Assembly: GCA_027924645.1 (NCBI GenBank) | Contig: BSBN01000849.1 | Location: 10,186,001 to 10,250,000, forward strand | DNA: 64,000 nucleotides | Direction of reading: 5' to 3' | Source: Cunninghamia lanceolata | Lineage: Eukaryota > Streptophyta > Pinopsida > Cupressales > Cupressaceae | Shown: positions 33,962-45,613 of the stretch, piece by piece | Position numbering within the stretch: the first letter of the stretch is position 1 | How the letters are laid out: each line of letters opens with the position of its first letter | The notes under the pieces: model-generated | What the model saw: only the letters and a program-made list of their open reading frames with translations | Database searches by the model: none | What the model was told of the DNA's origin: nothing | Made by a program: the position numbers and the translations under genes

Positions 33962-35575
33962 TGATGCAGAGTGGAACGCAATGGAGGCAACCTAACAGGA
34001 AGGAGTAGCCAACAATACAAACAACCTGATAAAAATGTCTATCGGCTGAACATCATCATCATATTTCTTAAAGACACCAACAGCATCATCACATTTCAAC
34101 AGCATCATCATATTTCGGATGATCGCAAATATCCTCCTGTCGGCTACTATTTACCTCCTCCGCCTGTCGCCTATCATCATCATCATGATAATCAACGGGC
34201 GCAAACATCCTCCGGTTGCACTGTTCATCGGGTGCCAAATACAAGCGTCATCATCATGATATTCATTATCACCTTCGTCAGCAGGATATCCAAATATCCG
34301 GTTGCTCCAATTATCCTGATGACGTTGCACTTCAACAACTTGCCTTCGATGCTCCACTGCCCGACGATACAAGCAACAGCATCATGATCTAACTTATCCA
34401 GTTCTTCGAAACCTCCTGATGATGCTAATACAGCTTCCTGCCTTCGCCGAGACTTAACCACTTAGCGACAACAGGATAAACTCGCATTGAGGGATTTCTT
34501 AATATCCTGATGACGATGACGTCATATCCTGATGACGATGACGTCACACATCATCCTGAGGAACTCTTCAACACTTAGCCAAAAAAACTAACTTTCACAC
34601 CCGCATTCGTTAGCGATATGCGGATGATGAGCTTCTCCGAGAGCTGATCCTGACTGCGATATATACACTGAGTATATATCCAACTCAAAACATCATGATG
34701 CACCTGCAACATGCAAACTTCAACAACTTCACGACCCGATCCTGATGGCGATGCATTCGCAGACGACGATGCGGCTCGTTCCGTTTGGAAACGCACATGC
34801 AGACTCCTGTGTATCCTTCCACTGCATGTAATCACTCCGAACTGCTCTATTTCACAAAGATCATGTGACGACCGGGCCGGATCACCTTCAAACCAAAATC
34901 TAACAACTTATCTTCTAGACCTAGCACATGAGGATGCTAGGCTGATTCACAGCATGCTCCTAACAGATCTCCTGAACAATGCAATGCATAAACAGAAAAC
35001 ACAAAAGCAAACTAAACTATGATACAGGACCATTCCACCGATTTGCAGGATCAACCGGTGGAAGGGTTGAAAGTGCCCATTAACTTGCAAAACGGAAAGG
35101 AAATCAAAACAAATACAACTGATACAACCAGATAATGCAAAGATGAGATCTTATTCAATTGAAATTCAAATGTCCTGAATACAGCTTCACAATGTCTGAA
35201 CTGCTCTCCTGAATCTCAACTCAACACAACACCAATCTCAATATGAACTCAATGTATCTAAACCCTAACAGATCGAAGGTATAAATAACAAATCCTTCGA
35301 GTACTACCAACTTCACTTCCCAGCGGCTGGGAGCTTCCAAGCGGCTGGGAGAGAGGACAACACAGACTATCTTATCCTGATCTCTAACTGCCTACACATA
35401 CTCCTAGGCTGACTAATACATAGCATCGGTCCAATGGACCTTATTACATGATAAAGTCAAACATACTAAAAATAGCCTACTACCCTGTCATCATGCTGAT
35501 AACTATCCTACATCCTGATCATGTATGTCATCATGCGGACCTATATCCTGATCATGTGCGGGTGCTCCTGCACCA
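33962..35575 (-). repeat. 5' LTR of the chromovirus (1614 bp)
   Basis: It has the same length as the copy at 27638-29251, with about eight single-base differences. It contains the pair of 22-bp units with TGACGTCA (34503-34546). Confidence 0.93.
34503..34546. promoter_or_regulatory. Tandem 22-bp units with bZIP-type sites, 5' LTR copy
   Basis: TGACGTCA lies at 34517-34524 and 34539-34546. In this LTR the sites can act on the element's own promoter. Confidence 0.55.
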
Positions 35576-35758
35576 ATCGGGGTGATGTTTGAATATGACT
35601 GATATTTAGAAATATCACCCCCTCCGGAAAAGATCATGATGCTGACATTGAAACATGCCGAGGAGGCCCAAATACTTAGAACCCCTTTTTTGGATTTTTT
35701 GGGAAGGTGCCTGCATGTTTGAATGCTTGAAAACTAACTGCTCATGCAAGCACCAACA
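35576..35758 (-). repeat. Left LTR of the Ogre/Tat-like element, second part
   Basis: It matches about 41183-41363, ending CCAACA. It resumes the LTR interrupted at 27637. Confidence 0.85.
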
Positions 35759-35874
35759 GTGGCTCTGTTTGGGGACGCATGCCTCTTGCAGGCATGGCGA
35801 GAACTTTAGAACTCTGGGATGCAGACCAATCCCCTATCCATTGGGCATAGAGTCATGAATTGCACCAACCTGCA

Positions 35875-37751
35875 TCACCAAACACATCTGATGGCCCAAG
35901 ACCACCAAGAAAAGAAAAACCTGTATCTCCCCTTGTCAAATACCTTGTTTTCATCTGCATACATTGGATTAAGCCCGAAGATGCTGCCATGATCTGCCCA
36001 CAAGCAAGCCTTGTCATTTGCATTTTCAAACATCTGATTAAACTTGCTCCTGTCAACCTTATGCAAACAACCTTCAGCATCAAGCAACATGTGAATGCAA
36101 CATTTATCAAGCAATGCATATTCATATAGCATATAAAGCTTATCATCATCCTCATCAACAATATGCATTGTAAAATGATCTCCTAGCTGGACTGAAAACT
36201 GGAAACACTCAAAGTCCATTATATAAGTAGGAACATCAGGGCTCATTGTATCATAAGCTGGCCTATCAAAGAACAAGCCTTCAAATTCATATATGTGCAG
36301 ATCATGCACAAAATCACCAGATGCATCAAGATGGAAGGGATCAGTCTCTGGCACCTCTTTACAATAACCTTCATGATGTATGTTGGCTTCTCTTTCATCA
36401 GGATGAGAACTAGAATCCACATCAACAACATTGCTTAGATCCTCACCATACTCAAACAGATCCTCATCACTATATGTGTCAAAAAAAATTGACCCAGGTG
36501 TTTTAGTTTCATTATGGTATGCCACTGGTTCATGGGCAGCAGAACATGCATTTTCATTACCAATGAATTCCTTGTGTGGAAGAGTATCAGCCTGTGTACC
36601 ATAAGCAAAACAGTCATCAAATAAAGAACAATCATGCTCTGCATTAGCACTTGTTTCAATCTTTGATTGCTCTTCATCATCTCGATGTGTCTGAGTATAA
36701 GGTAGTGATTCAAACATGGAATTGCTGCTTTGTTTGCTTATATCTTCTCTGTCTTGAGTACAATACTCACAATTATCTCCACAAACCCATTCAAACAGGT
36801 GTTTATTGTTGTCCACAACCCCATCGTTGCTTTCATGGCCAGATGCCCCAACATTGCAATGGGAGTTTTCATTGATCCTTTCCTTGGCATCCTCAACATC
36901 TATCTTCTCATCTTCACATGATGCCATGATCACTTGGTTATTTTCAGCCTCACAACCATTATTCACACCCAAACCTGGGGACAGGGATTTCTGCAGGTGC
37001 TCATTTCTCATCTCTTCCATATTTTCTAAAAACTTGTATGCCATCTGCATACTTGTCACCTTGAATTCCCTCAGCATTGCACTAGAGCTCTCCTCAAAAG
37101 ATTCAAAGAATATGCCAACACAGGTTGAAGTATCAGGTCTGAAGACTTCTAGGATTTGTGAAAGGGCTAGTGCAAACCTATGACTGAAATCAATACATGG
37201 CTCTTTATCTTGTTTTCTGATTTCCATTAATCTTGCAACAAGATCAGCCAGTTTTCTTGCAAATTCTTCTTTGAAACAGTTAGCAAGTTTATCCCAATAG
37301 GCAGAGGATCTCTTTGGAAAGCTCAAATACAATCTTTAGCTTTTGAATCAAAGGATCTAACAAAACACCTCATCCACATATCCTCATCTCTAAATGAATG
37401 TGTATCCATGAACTCATGAAAATTTTGGATATGTGCACTCCCATCACAGACACTGTGACCACTAAATCTAGGCATCTGACTGTACATCCTAGTAGGCATA
37501 CTTTCAACTTTATAATCAACCCATGACAGATCAAGTTGGTCATATAAAGGATCAAAAGGGCTGACAAGAGGTTTAGCTTTCTGACTTGTAGACACAACAA
37601 GGTTATCACTATTTAACTAGGCATGCCTAGCCTCTAAGAACATCAACCTATTTCTTATCTCCTCTATTCTTTCAATCAACATATCATCCCCCTTTTGACT
37701 GAGTATGGGTGAATACATATTTGGATTCATAAAAATATTAGTCTTAGACAT
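35875..37751 (-). pseudogene. Broken gag of the Ogre/Tat-like element with acidic C-terminal extension
   Basis: Reading leftwards from the ATG at 37751: about 45 codons, an in-frame TAG near 37616, then PRFSG...HIQNFHEFMDTHSF and FVRSF, a one-base frameshift near 37325-37332, then SAYWDKLANCFKEEF and a long frame to 35875. The pattern W..L...F...F is that of a Ty3/Gypsy gag, whose job is to form particles. The last 300 or so residues are very acidic, contain many Asp, Glu and His, and have no zinc knuckle. I do not recognise that part. With one stop and one frameshift this copy cannot make the full protein. Confidence 0.7.
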
Positions 37752-38046
37752 CCTTTGTCTGCCTAAGACCTAAGACTTCCCCTGGCATCTAACTCATGCA
37801 GTAAAACAATAAATATAAAGGGGAAAGAGCTAGGTACCTTTTCTCATCCAGATGTAGAAATCTGAACATCTTTTATCACAACAACATACATCAGCCTTTC
37901 ATGTGCACTTAAATCATTTGCAGAGTCACCACCTCTCCAGAGAGGACAAAATTATTAACAGCTTGAAAGCTACATTTCCAGGTTCATTTCACCAGCAGAG
38001 TAGGGCAAAACTTCACCAGAGGCTGCAAGATATCAATTTTTCTGTT

Positions 38047-38067
38047 CATCCTCATCAGAGTCGCCAT
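38047..38067 (-). other. Primer binding site of the Ogre/Tat-like element
   Basis: On the minus strand TGGCGACTCTGATGAGGATG starts two or three bases after the LTR end at 38070. TGGCGACTC-type sites complementary to tRNA-Arg are known in Ogre-like elements. Confidence 0.6.
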
Positions 38068-38069
38068 TT

Positions 38070-41000
38070 TGTTGGTTTTTCTTCTTAATCAGCATCAGGG
38101 TTTGCCAGTTCTAATGCATAGGCAGATTCAGCCAACTAATACAGGAGGTTGCGTGAGCTCCTCCCCTTCACTTCTGGTTCTGCCGCACCAAGGGGGGTGT
38201 CCCCATTTGCTAAAGATGTGACCTTGATTAGCTCAATGACAAAATGATTTAGCTTGACAGCAACAGGTAGAATACTCTCATGTGTGGACCAAGATCTGCA
38301 TGATAGATCACAAGGTTGGCAACATTCTTGGACATATTTGTCTAGTTGAGGATGAGAGTATGCAGGGGTCCTAATCCTACTCCTACACTAACAGGTGGAA
38401 GTTATGAAAATGGTGGATTTGATTTTTTGGATGCAAGACAAGGGGTTTTGGATCATAACTACTAACCTAGGCGCAGACCGGTGCCTATCTCAGGGTAATG
38501 GAGTCAACTAGACGTATACATAAGAATGGCTTGCAACTGTCATTCAAGTTTCAAGGGGTTGGAACTGATGCTTGCCTTACAAACATCACCCAAGAATGGG
38601 TATCTAACTGCCTCTACTTACAGATTTCCCTGCTGACATACAACCTTCTCCATGCTCAACCTAAAACAGTTTAATCCACTCCTTGAATGGAAGTTAGAGA
38701 TGAAGCATACAATACATAAATCTGTATTCTAGAATTTGAGGAACCCTTAGAAACCAAATTCAAAAGAAGAAATGCATGCAACAAATGGAGAGTGACATCT
38801 AAATACATGCAATAAGCATTTTTCATATACAATGACAAGAAACTGAATATATGTGCAAGATACACTACAGATGCAACTCATAAACTCCAGAGAGATAGAA
38901 CAACCAGGATCATGCCCTGTTCTTTGTTATTCACACAAAAATGCCTAGGTCTTCAACAACAACAACAAATGAGCAACACATCCTGCTATATACAACAGGA
39001 AGGTACTCAGCATTAATCACATGATGATATGCAGGATTTCACCAACTACAAACGTTGCCAGGGCGGTGCCGAAAATAATTCATTAAATGCCACTACCTGA
39101 AAAATAGGGAAGAAGAGGAAAGATCAGATTTTACACCGCCACTTGGAGATCTTCCTCATTAATTTGGTAGTTGATCTGTCCATCAGGTCCATGCCGCTGT
39201 AAATCGTCATTAACGGCATACCAACTCGTAGCCTTGGGAATGCAGTGGTTGCGTGTGTCAGACCTCCTCCAGCCTCGAAGAGCTACTGTAACAGCGTGGA
39301 AAAACCCTCTACTTGAATATTTAAATATTAACCATCGATTTCCTCCCTTTCCCGCTGAGATCTACGGCATTGATCACACCGACATGTCAGCCACCAATGG
39401 CAACGTGCCACGTAAGACATCCTGTTGACCTTCCCCATCTTTCAAGTGTCTCCACGTGGAGCGTTTCGTAGCATTCTTTCCTTTCAAATATATGTGAGAC
39501 ATTATCACACATTTGCCCTGCAGCAACCCTTTCAACACTTTATATGCATGGCCGTGATCATATATAATGTCGGCGATTTTGCTCCTGACGACGCCATCTT
39601 AACCCTTGTCATCATCCTCCATCGGCCAGACTGCTTCATCGGCAAACCTCATGTTTATCCTCCCGACATCATATATCCTGCCAATGAACATCCTGATGAC
39701 ATCACCATCACCTGCATAATAATGGCCTTTGAAATATCACCCTGATATCTCACACCACCCTCATCGGCAAAACCTGATGCGTCGGAGGAAGATCCTCCTA
39801 CTTCGCCGATACCTCATGCCTCGCTGATGAACATCCTGATGACATCATCGGGACATTCTACATACCGTGCACCTCCTCATATCTGGATGATGTCATCGTC
39901 ATATTGCAATATCAAGGGATCTCTGATGCAGAGGCATATGGGATGCAAGGAAGAGGAATCAATTCAACAAGGCTCAACCACACCTATAGGTCCAAAACCA
40001 AGTCCTTCATGGAAAAGTGGGAACAACAGAAAGGAATATTTGTTTTCCCATGGAAAGGTTGTATTGGGGTACCAAATGACTCATCCCACCCATTGGTTAA
40101 GGCAGATCACTCCCGGAACATGCACTTACTTCACAAATCCCCTAAATGGCTTGTATCCCTAGAAAAAGAGAACAATCCTCTTATCTTTTTGTACAGACCT
40201 TCAAATGTCAACCTAAGACATGCATTAGATACCCATTATGCCTCCCCATAGCATACTCCAAGATGGGTATAGGTTACTTTGGAAAATGTGCTCTAAAAAT
40301 GGACTGGTAATTCTGCTACAAGGGTTCAAACTCAGAAATTTTATTGTGAAATGCCACGAATAGTCATTCATAACTTCCACACAAATGAAAATGAAGTCAA
40401 TCTCTTTGGTCAGATTGTAGATAACATAGGTATAGACATTTTTGCCAAGTTACATAAAGATCTAACAGTGGAAACAAAAGTTATGGCATTTTTCCCAAAA
40501 TGGGTTACCCTAAATCAGGGTTTTGACAGTTTTTACTAAAATTGCAATAACTAACTTAAAACAAAGCCAATCTACATGAAACAAAAAAGAAATGGAGGGT
40601 GGTTGTCTGTACTATCACTTACATACACTTGCACATGCCTATGAGTCTGTACAGATCTGTACAAGGGCTGAAAACAATGAATTTTTGAAGAAGAATGCAG
40701 AAAAACAGTGCTTTTTATTATTCCATTTCATTCCTTCAATCACCCACAAGTTTACAAAGGTTACAAAGCCTATTTAAAGGCATTACACTCATATCTCTTC
40801 AGTTTCCAACTAATTTCTAACTTCCTCCAAGCGAATGACCCTCATGACCTTTCATCTTCCATATGTTGCATTGCAACTTTACAATTTTGCAAGGTTTATA
40901 TTTGTGATACCTTTACATTTTACAAAAATGAAACACAAGACTTGAACCTAAACATATGTGAATTGGTCTAAATGACCTTGTTACAAGGTAGAAACATTAA

Positions 41001-41363
41001 TTTGTCAAGGTGCTCTTGCACCAATCTCCGCAAGATGACTAGTGTTGGAAAAATGACCCCCCTAGATCCTAATGACATCACCAGCACATCAGCACCGAGG
41101 TGATATTCGTAAGATCACCCGATATTTCAGAATATCACCCCCCATAGAAATATCAGGGTGCACTGTAGCTTCATTGTAACATCAAGGTGATGTTTGAATA
41201 TGACTGATATTTAGAAATATCACCCCCTCCGGAAAAGATCATGATGCTGACATTGAAACATGCAGAGGAGGCCCGAATACTTAGAACCCCTTTTTAGGAT
41301 TTTTTGGGAAGGTGCCTGCATGTTTGAATGCTTGAAAACTGAATGCTCATGTAGGCACCAACA
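38070..41363 (-). repeat. Right (5') LTR of the Ogre/Tat-like element, with nested solo LTR
   Basis: It is 3294 bp including the 1100-bp solo LTR and its target repeat, so about 2.2 kb originally. It runs from TGTTGG to CCAACA. It matches the left LTR over 38070-39308 and about 41183-41363. Confidence 0.82.
39924..41023 (-). repeat. Solo LTR of a chromovirus-like family (1100 bp)
   Basis: It begins TGATGCAGAGG and ends GCTCTTGCACCA, matching the terminal sequences of the chromovirus LTR but not its interior. It is flanked by ATCTC at 39919-39923 and 41024-41028. A solo LTR forms when the two LTRs of an element recombine and the interior is lost. Confidence 0.85.
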
Positions 41364-42489
41364 ATGGGAATTAGAAACATTAATACTGATGTTGAGAAGA
41401 TGTTGTTGATGGCATGTAGTTTGTTGTATGCTCTTTCCTGATGATCCTAAGGAAGTATGTGTTGCTATAAGAAGGTTCTGGTCTCCAGATGTTGGTAAAG
41501 GTTGCTATTGCAGGAAGCTGTCTGGAAGACTTCTTAGTAAAATGCTCTTCATTCCTCTACATTTGAAGATATGGTCATGCAATTTAGAAGTTAAGTTCAT
41601 TATGTTGTAAATGTGCTAAATCTAAAGTTTCAAATCATTTTCTCCTTTGCAGTGAAAGTTATAAGTGACGGAGTTCCGGTCTGTGCTCTAGCAGAATAAA
41701 GTGATGATGAACGCTGGTTGAAATGCTCTGCATTCCTTCGGAACTGAATATTTGTTCATGTGGTTTTGTATACATGATCAGGGATGTTTAATACATGCTA
41801 CTTTGCAGTTTCAGGTGATTTGGAGGTTTGCAAGTTTAGTTTTCAAATGATAGTGTGCTACAGATAGTCCCGGATGGCCAATTGTTCTATAACATATGTT
41901 TGAGTACTTGTGCTAGTTGGAGAATGTATAGATCAATTATATGAGTTTATGTGGACATTCTACATGTCTCTATGTTTCTCAAGTTTGATGCATATACAGA
42001 TCTTTTGTGTTTCCAAAACTGCACAAAGGTTTCAAGTCAGTTTGTGAAGAGTTACTGTCGTTGAGGCCAACTTGGGAATGTTGGTGATGTACGCCACAAA
42101 GTTTTTTTCTGTGCAGAGTTCAAGGAGTGTTTCAATATGTGTGGGTCATTCTGACTCATCTGGGAGAAGCACAAGTAATGTTTAATCTACCATGAGTACC
42201 GCCAAGTTGTAATGACCGATGTGCTACCAACTTCATGTTTTATTTCTTAAGGGCAACCTAATTCAAATGTACGAAGTGTGCATATGTTATTCCTTGAAGG
42301 ATGATGTTGTGAAGAATGTTTAGGACTAGGCTAAGCATGTGTTAGGATCCGCAAGACATGTTTCTCTTCTTGGTGTTCCGTGTTGTTCAAGATAGGGCTT
42401 GCCCTTTACAAGTTTTATGTTGTTTGATCTCTGGCCGACTTGTAATTATAATATTCTTGTTGTCTTTGGCTGACATACAATGTAATTAA
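41364..42489. other. Unassigned stretch, possibly the 5' part of the following LTR
   Basis: No gene is visible. Phrases such as GGCCGACTTG and GATCCGCAAG recall Sirevirus-like LTRs, so the LTR that ends at 44737 may start within it, but no TGTTG start with a TATAC flank was found. Confidence 0.3.
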
Positions 42490-42814
42490 TGTAATACCAT
42501 ATATATTGTAAACCTAGTTGATCTAGGTGAAGTGTGATTGCAAGTGTGAATGTGAAGAACAGAGTGTGGATGTGTAAAGCATTATGATGTGCGATTGAAG
42601 GAAAAAGAGTAGAAGTGATAGATCCTGTCCTGATTCATTGTGAAGATATTTTTGTGACAGAAGAGAAGTGAAGAATGTACCTAACTAATTCAATCATCAA
42701 AGAGAAGTGAAAAGGCAAAAGTGTAATCATCAAAAAGAGAGCTTCATTGTTAGTTTTCAGATAGTAGAAGGAATGTCATGCTGTATGATTCTTTTTTGAG
42801 TTTGTTCTCAGTTC

Positions 42815-42991
42815 AGGGAGTAGTTGTTTCCTTGGGTTGTAGCCCTAAAACAAAGTCTGTAGGGAGTTGTAGCTTCCTTGGGAGTGACCCTAAAACCTTT
42901 CTTCAGGGAGTAGTTGCTTCCTTAGGTTGAAGCCCTAAAACAAAGTCAGTAGGGAGTTGTAGCTTCCTTGGGTTGTATCCCTAAAACAAAG
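42815..42991 (+). repeat. Four tandem units of 44-46 bp inside an LTR
   Basis: Units begin AGGGAGT at 42815, 42861, 42905 and 42951. Each carries CTTCCTTGGG or CTTCCTTAGG and then CCCTAAAAC. Alternate units are more alike (TAGTTG versus TTGTAG), so the array is two copies of a dimer of about 90 bp. Confidence 0.85.
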
Positions 42992-43140
42992 TTGTAAATT
43001 TTTTTATAGTAGTGAGCTTCATATATTATGAGTTAATTCTCACCATAGTTTTTCCCCTTTTGGGGTTTTCCACGTATATCTGGTGTTATGTGATGTTATG
43101 CATTATGTCGATCTTTTATGTTTCTATTAATGTTGTAAAG

Positions 43141-44642
43141 TGTTGGCAATTTGGTTGAGCTTGATGTTTGATGGTGTTGTCATTGATGGCAACAAGAAAA
43201 GGAATAAGATTGGAACAAAGATTTTGGTCTGGCAAAGGAAGACCTAAGGAATTTGGTTGTGTTGGAAGAGTTCAGAAACAATGACAGATAGATAGTATCT
43301 TGATTAGCTTTGGTCTGTAGTTGAAGATCAAGTTGTGCAGTTCTGGTATGATATTCCTAATCCTTAGATGATCATATATCCAGAGTTTCATCCCTTGATC
43401 ATCTCTGGAAGTCTACTTTCAAGCTACATGAGTTCAGCATTGTAGAGAACAAAGGTAATAAGAGCAAAACACATATTTGTTTTGATTCACATTCCTCAAG
43501 TGTTCCATATTTTGTTATGCAGTTTTGAGGTGTTATAAACACTTGTATGAAGTCTCTAAGTCTAGAGTTGTAGAGTCTGAAGTCCATCGGAATGATAGTT
43601 TTGAGCTATTGAGTATCGCTACTTGGTTTGACAAAATTTGACTGTGACATGACATGTGTTCTGATGGTCTGCATTTTGCCACAATTTGATATCATGCTCT
43701 ACAATTCTAAAGGTAAGCTTGGGGATGTGTGGAGATTCTTTGATATGATTTTGAAAGTGTCTTGTGGTCCGCAGTGAAAGTTGTAGTTTGACAGATGGAC
43801 TAAACCAGTGGCAGTCTGTGTTTGAGGCCGAAATGTTAGTTTGATTTGAATGCGATAAGTTCTTTTGATTGGAACATTATCAAGTGGTTCTACAGTTGGA
43901 GTCGACATATGAGAATGTATTTCAAATATTAATTGAGTCCGCAAAGCATTTTTGTGAATGAATTTGGTCGACAAGCTACATGTTGATTTACTACACGCTT
44001 CATCTTAGTAGGCTGACCTAATGTGAAGATTCTAAGTGTTGCGAATATATATATATATATGAGATCCAATTCGATGTTTGGACAATTGATGTGCGAATAT
44101 GAAGAGGTGTGTGTGTGTGTGTGGCATGAGAAAGATTGTGATTTTGGGAAGGCGACAAGTGCAGAAGAAGAGAGATCTTGTTCTCATGTAAGAACAAAGC
44201 AATGTAGCAGAGCAGTTCAAGATGAAGAGTTTTGAGACAGTTTTCTGAGCATCATTGAAACTGTAATCATGCATTTGCAGGTGTAATTTTAGCAGTTCAT
44301 TTTGGCAATGAGACATCCTTCCATCTCTTTCTTTCTTTTGGTAGTGAGCCACCCCTTAGCAGTGAGCATTTTGGACAGTGAGTCCTTTTGGGCAGTGAGC
44401 CTCTTTGTAATTTGATATTGTTACTACATAATATATTGTGAGCTAACACTCACTGTGGTTTTTCCCTTTTTGGGTTTTCCACATAAAAATCATGGTGTTC
44501 ATGTGTCATGTCTTCTGGTTGTTCATGCTATGTTTAATTTGCTTTAATGTTGTTGAATGGGCAAATGAATTAATGATTTAATGAGTGTGTGGTTTAAGAG
44601 AATACTGATTCACCCCCCTCTTAGAATTCTGGGTGTTCAATA
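43141..44642 (+). repeat. Solo LTR of a Sirevirus-like family (1502 bp)
   Basis: It runs from TGTTGGCAATTTGG to TTCAATA (a CA end altered to TA), flanked by GTAAAG at 43135-43140 and 44643-44648. It has the GTCATTGATGGCAAC block of Sirevirus LTR starts, a TA-repeat at 44046-44060, a GT-repeat near 44108-44122, a set of AGTGA hairpins at 44339-44402 and the GGGTTTTCCACA region. Confidence 0.82.
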
Positions 44643-45008
44643 GTAAAGTTTAAGTGTTAGTCTGCTCTAGAGGATTTGAGATTTATTTGGATACTGATTC
44701 ACCCCCCCCCCCTCTCAGTATCTGGGTGTGTCCAACATATACATCTCCAATTTCCTTAGATTGTGCTCTAAGGTTACCACCAATTGTTGAATGTTACCAT
44801 CAATAGGGGAGTTATCCAAGAGTTTCCTACTTTTTAAAGCTATCTTAAGAGAGCACATTCCACTCTTCTTTGTTTCAAAGCTAGGTTGTGACCATGGGCA
44901 CAAAGAGAAATAATGCAATAGATAAGGGGTTGTTCTCACCATTTAATCTAACTTTCATTATGGCCTAGATAGGGCTACTCATTCCAAATAGAAATGAGAG
45001 TATCTACA

Positions 45009-45395
45009 TGTAGAAGATAAAAATTGAAACAACTAAGTTATTCTAACTCTAGCATTCAATTCTAATCATTTACACTTAGGACCTAGTCAACCTCTAGGAA
45101 GGGTAATCTGCCTCTATCACCTTGGGAAGAGCATATCAACTATACTAGGTTTGATTGGGTTATCTACTAGCAAATTAACCAATAATGAACTCTAAGGATA
45201 AAAAGAAAATTGGAAATTGAAAGAGATATAAAAATAATATCAAGAAGTTGATAACAAAACCAGAAAGGAGATATAGAGGAGAACCTAGAGCTGAAACCTG
45301 GAAGCCTCGGCCTCAAACACCAGCGTGTCATGGGGATGTCAATTCGTGGCACTGTAGTCCTGACAACAACAAAAGATAAAAAAATGTACTGTACA
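45009..45395. repeat. Left LTR of the TRIM-like candidate
   Basis: It aligns with 51617-51998 along its whole length, with many point differences and small gaps. It is therefore old. Confidence 0.65.
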
Positions 45396-45613
45396 TAGGA
45401 GAAACAATAGGAAGGGAAATGGGGACAGGATCAAGCTATTTGTTTTGCCTAGTATTATATGTGTGGGTTACCGCATGATAATGAGGAGCCCTTGACAAAT
45501 TTAGCTTTATAGTTTTTACAACTTGTGAAATATAATCATTAATTTGGGATGTATTTGAAGCACCCTAAATAATCATTACCCGTTTAGAAGTTGTTTCTGT
45601 TTCAGATTGAAGA

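Larger units (their letters stand above)
27638..35575 (-). mobile_element. Complete chromovirus (Ty3/Gypsy) on the minus strand
   Basis: The element spans 7938 bp. Two LTRs of 1614 bp (27638-29251 and 33962-35575) differ at about eight positions. It has one intact gag-pol ORF with a chromodomain and an initiator-Met primer site. On the plus strand the LTR ends are TGATG(C/T)AG and CCTGCACCA. The flanks CCCTC (left) and ATCGG (right) do not match, and LTR sequence of the host element is missing at the site. The copy therefore probably arose by recombination after insertion, not from one simple integration. Confidence 0.93.
26398..41363 (-). mobile_element. Ogre/Tat-like gag-only LTR retrotransposon with two nested insertions
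   Basis: Boundaries are TGTTGG at 26398 and CCAACA at 41363, flanked by ATGGG at 26393-26397 and 41364-41368. LTR parts: left 26398-27637 plus 35576-35758, right 38070-41363. The minus orientation follows from the primer site near 38047-38067 (TGGCGACTCTGATGAGGA on the minus strand, like Ogre/Tat elements that use tRNA-Arg) and from the gag on the minus strand. The interior of 2.3 kb has only a broken gag with an acidic extension. No pol is present, so it was non-autonomous. No clear polypurine tract was seen next to the left LTR. Confidence 0.8.
42490..44737 (+). repeat. 3' part of a Sirevirus-like LTR (left boundary unclear)
   Basis: It has a TATA-like ATATATATTG near 42497, a tandem repeat at 42815-42991, the conserved hairpin ending GGGTTTTCCACG near 43060-43075, the CTGATTCACCCCCC run near 44695, and the end GTCCAACA at 44737. 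It is interrupted by a solo LTR at 43141-44642. No primer site follows, so it is a 3' or solo LTR. Confidence 0.6.

Noticed and set aside
35760..35776. Plus-strand primer site TGGCTCTGTTTGGGGAC after the left LTR
   Set aside because: It would require a plus-oriented element, but the gag and the better primer site near 38047 are on the minus strand.
42815..42991. CRISPR-like array
   Set aside because: The four units are directly tandem without unique spacers, in a plant LTR.
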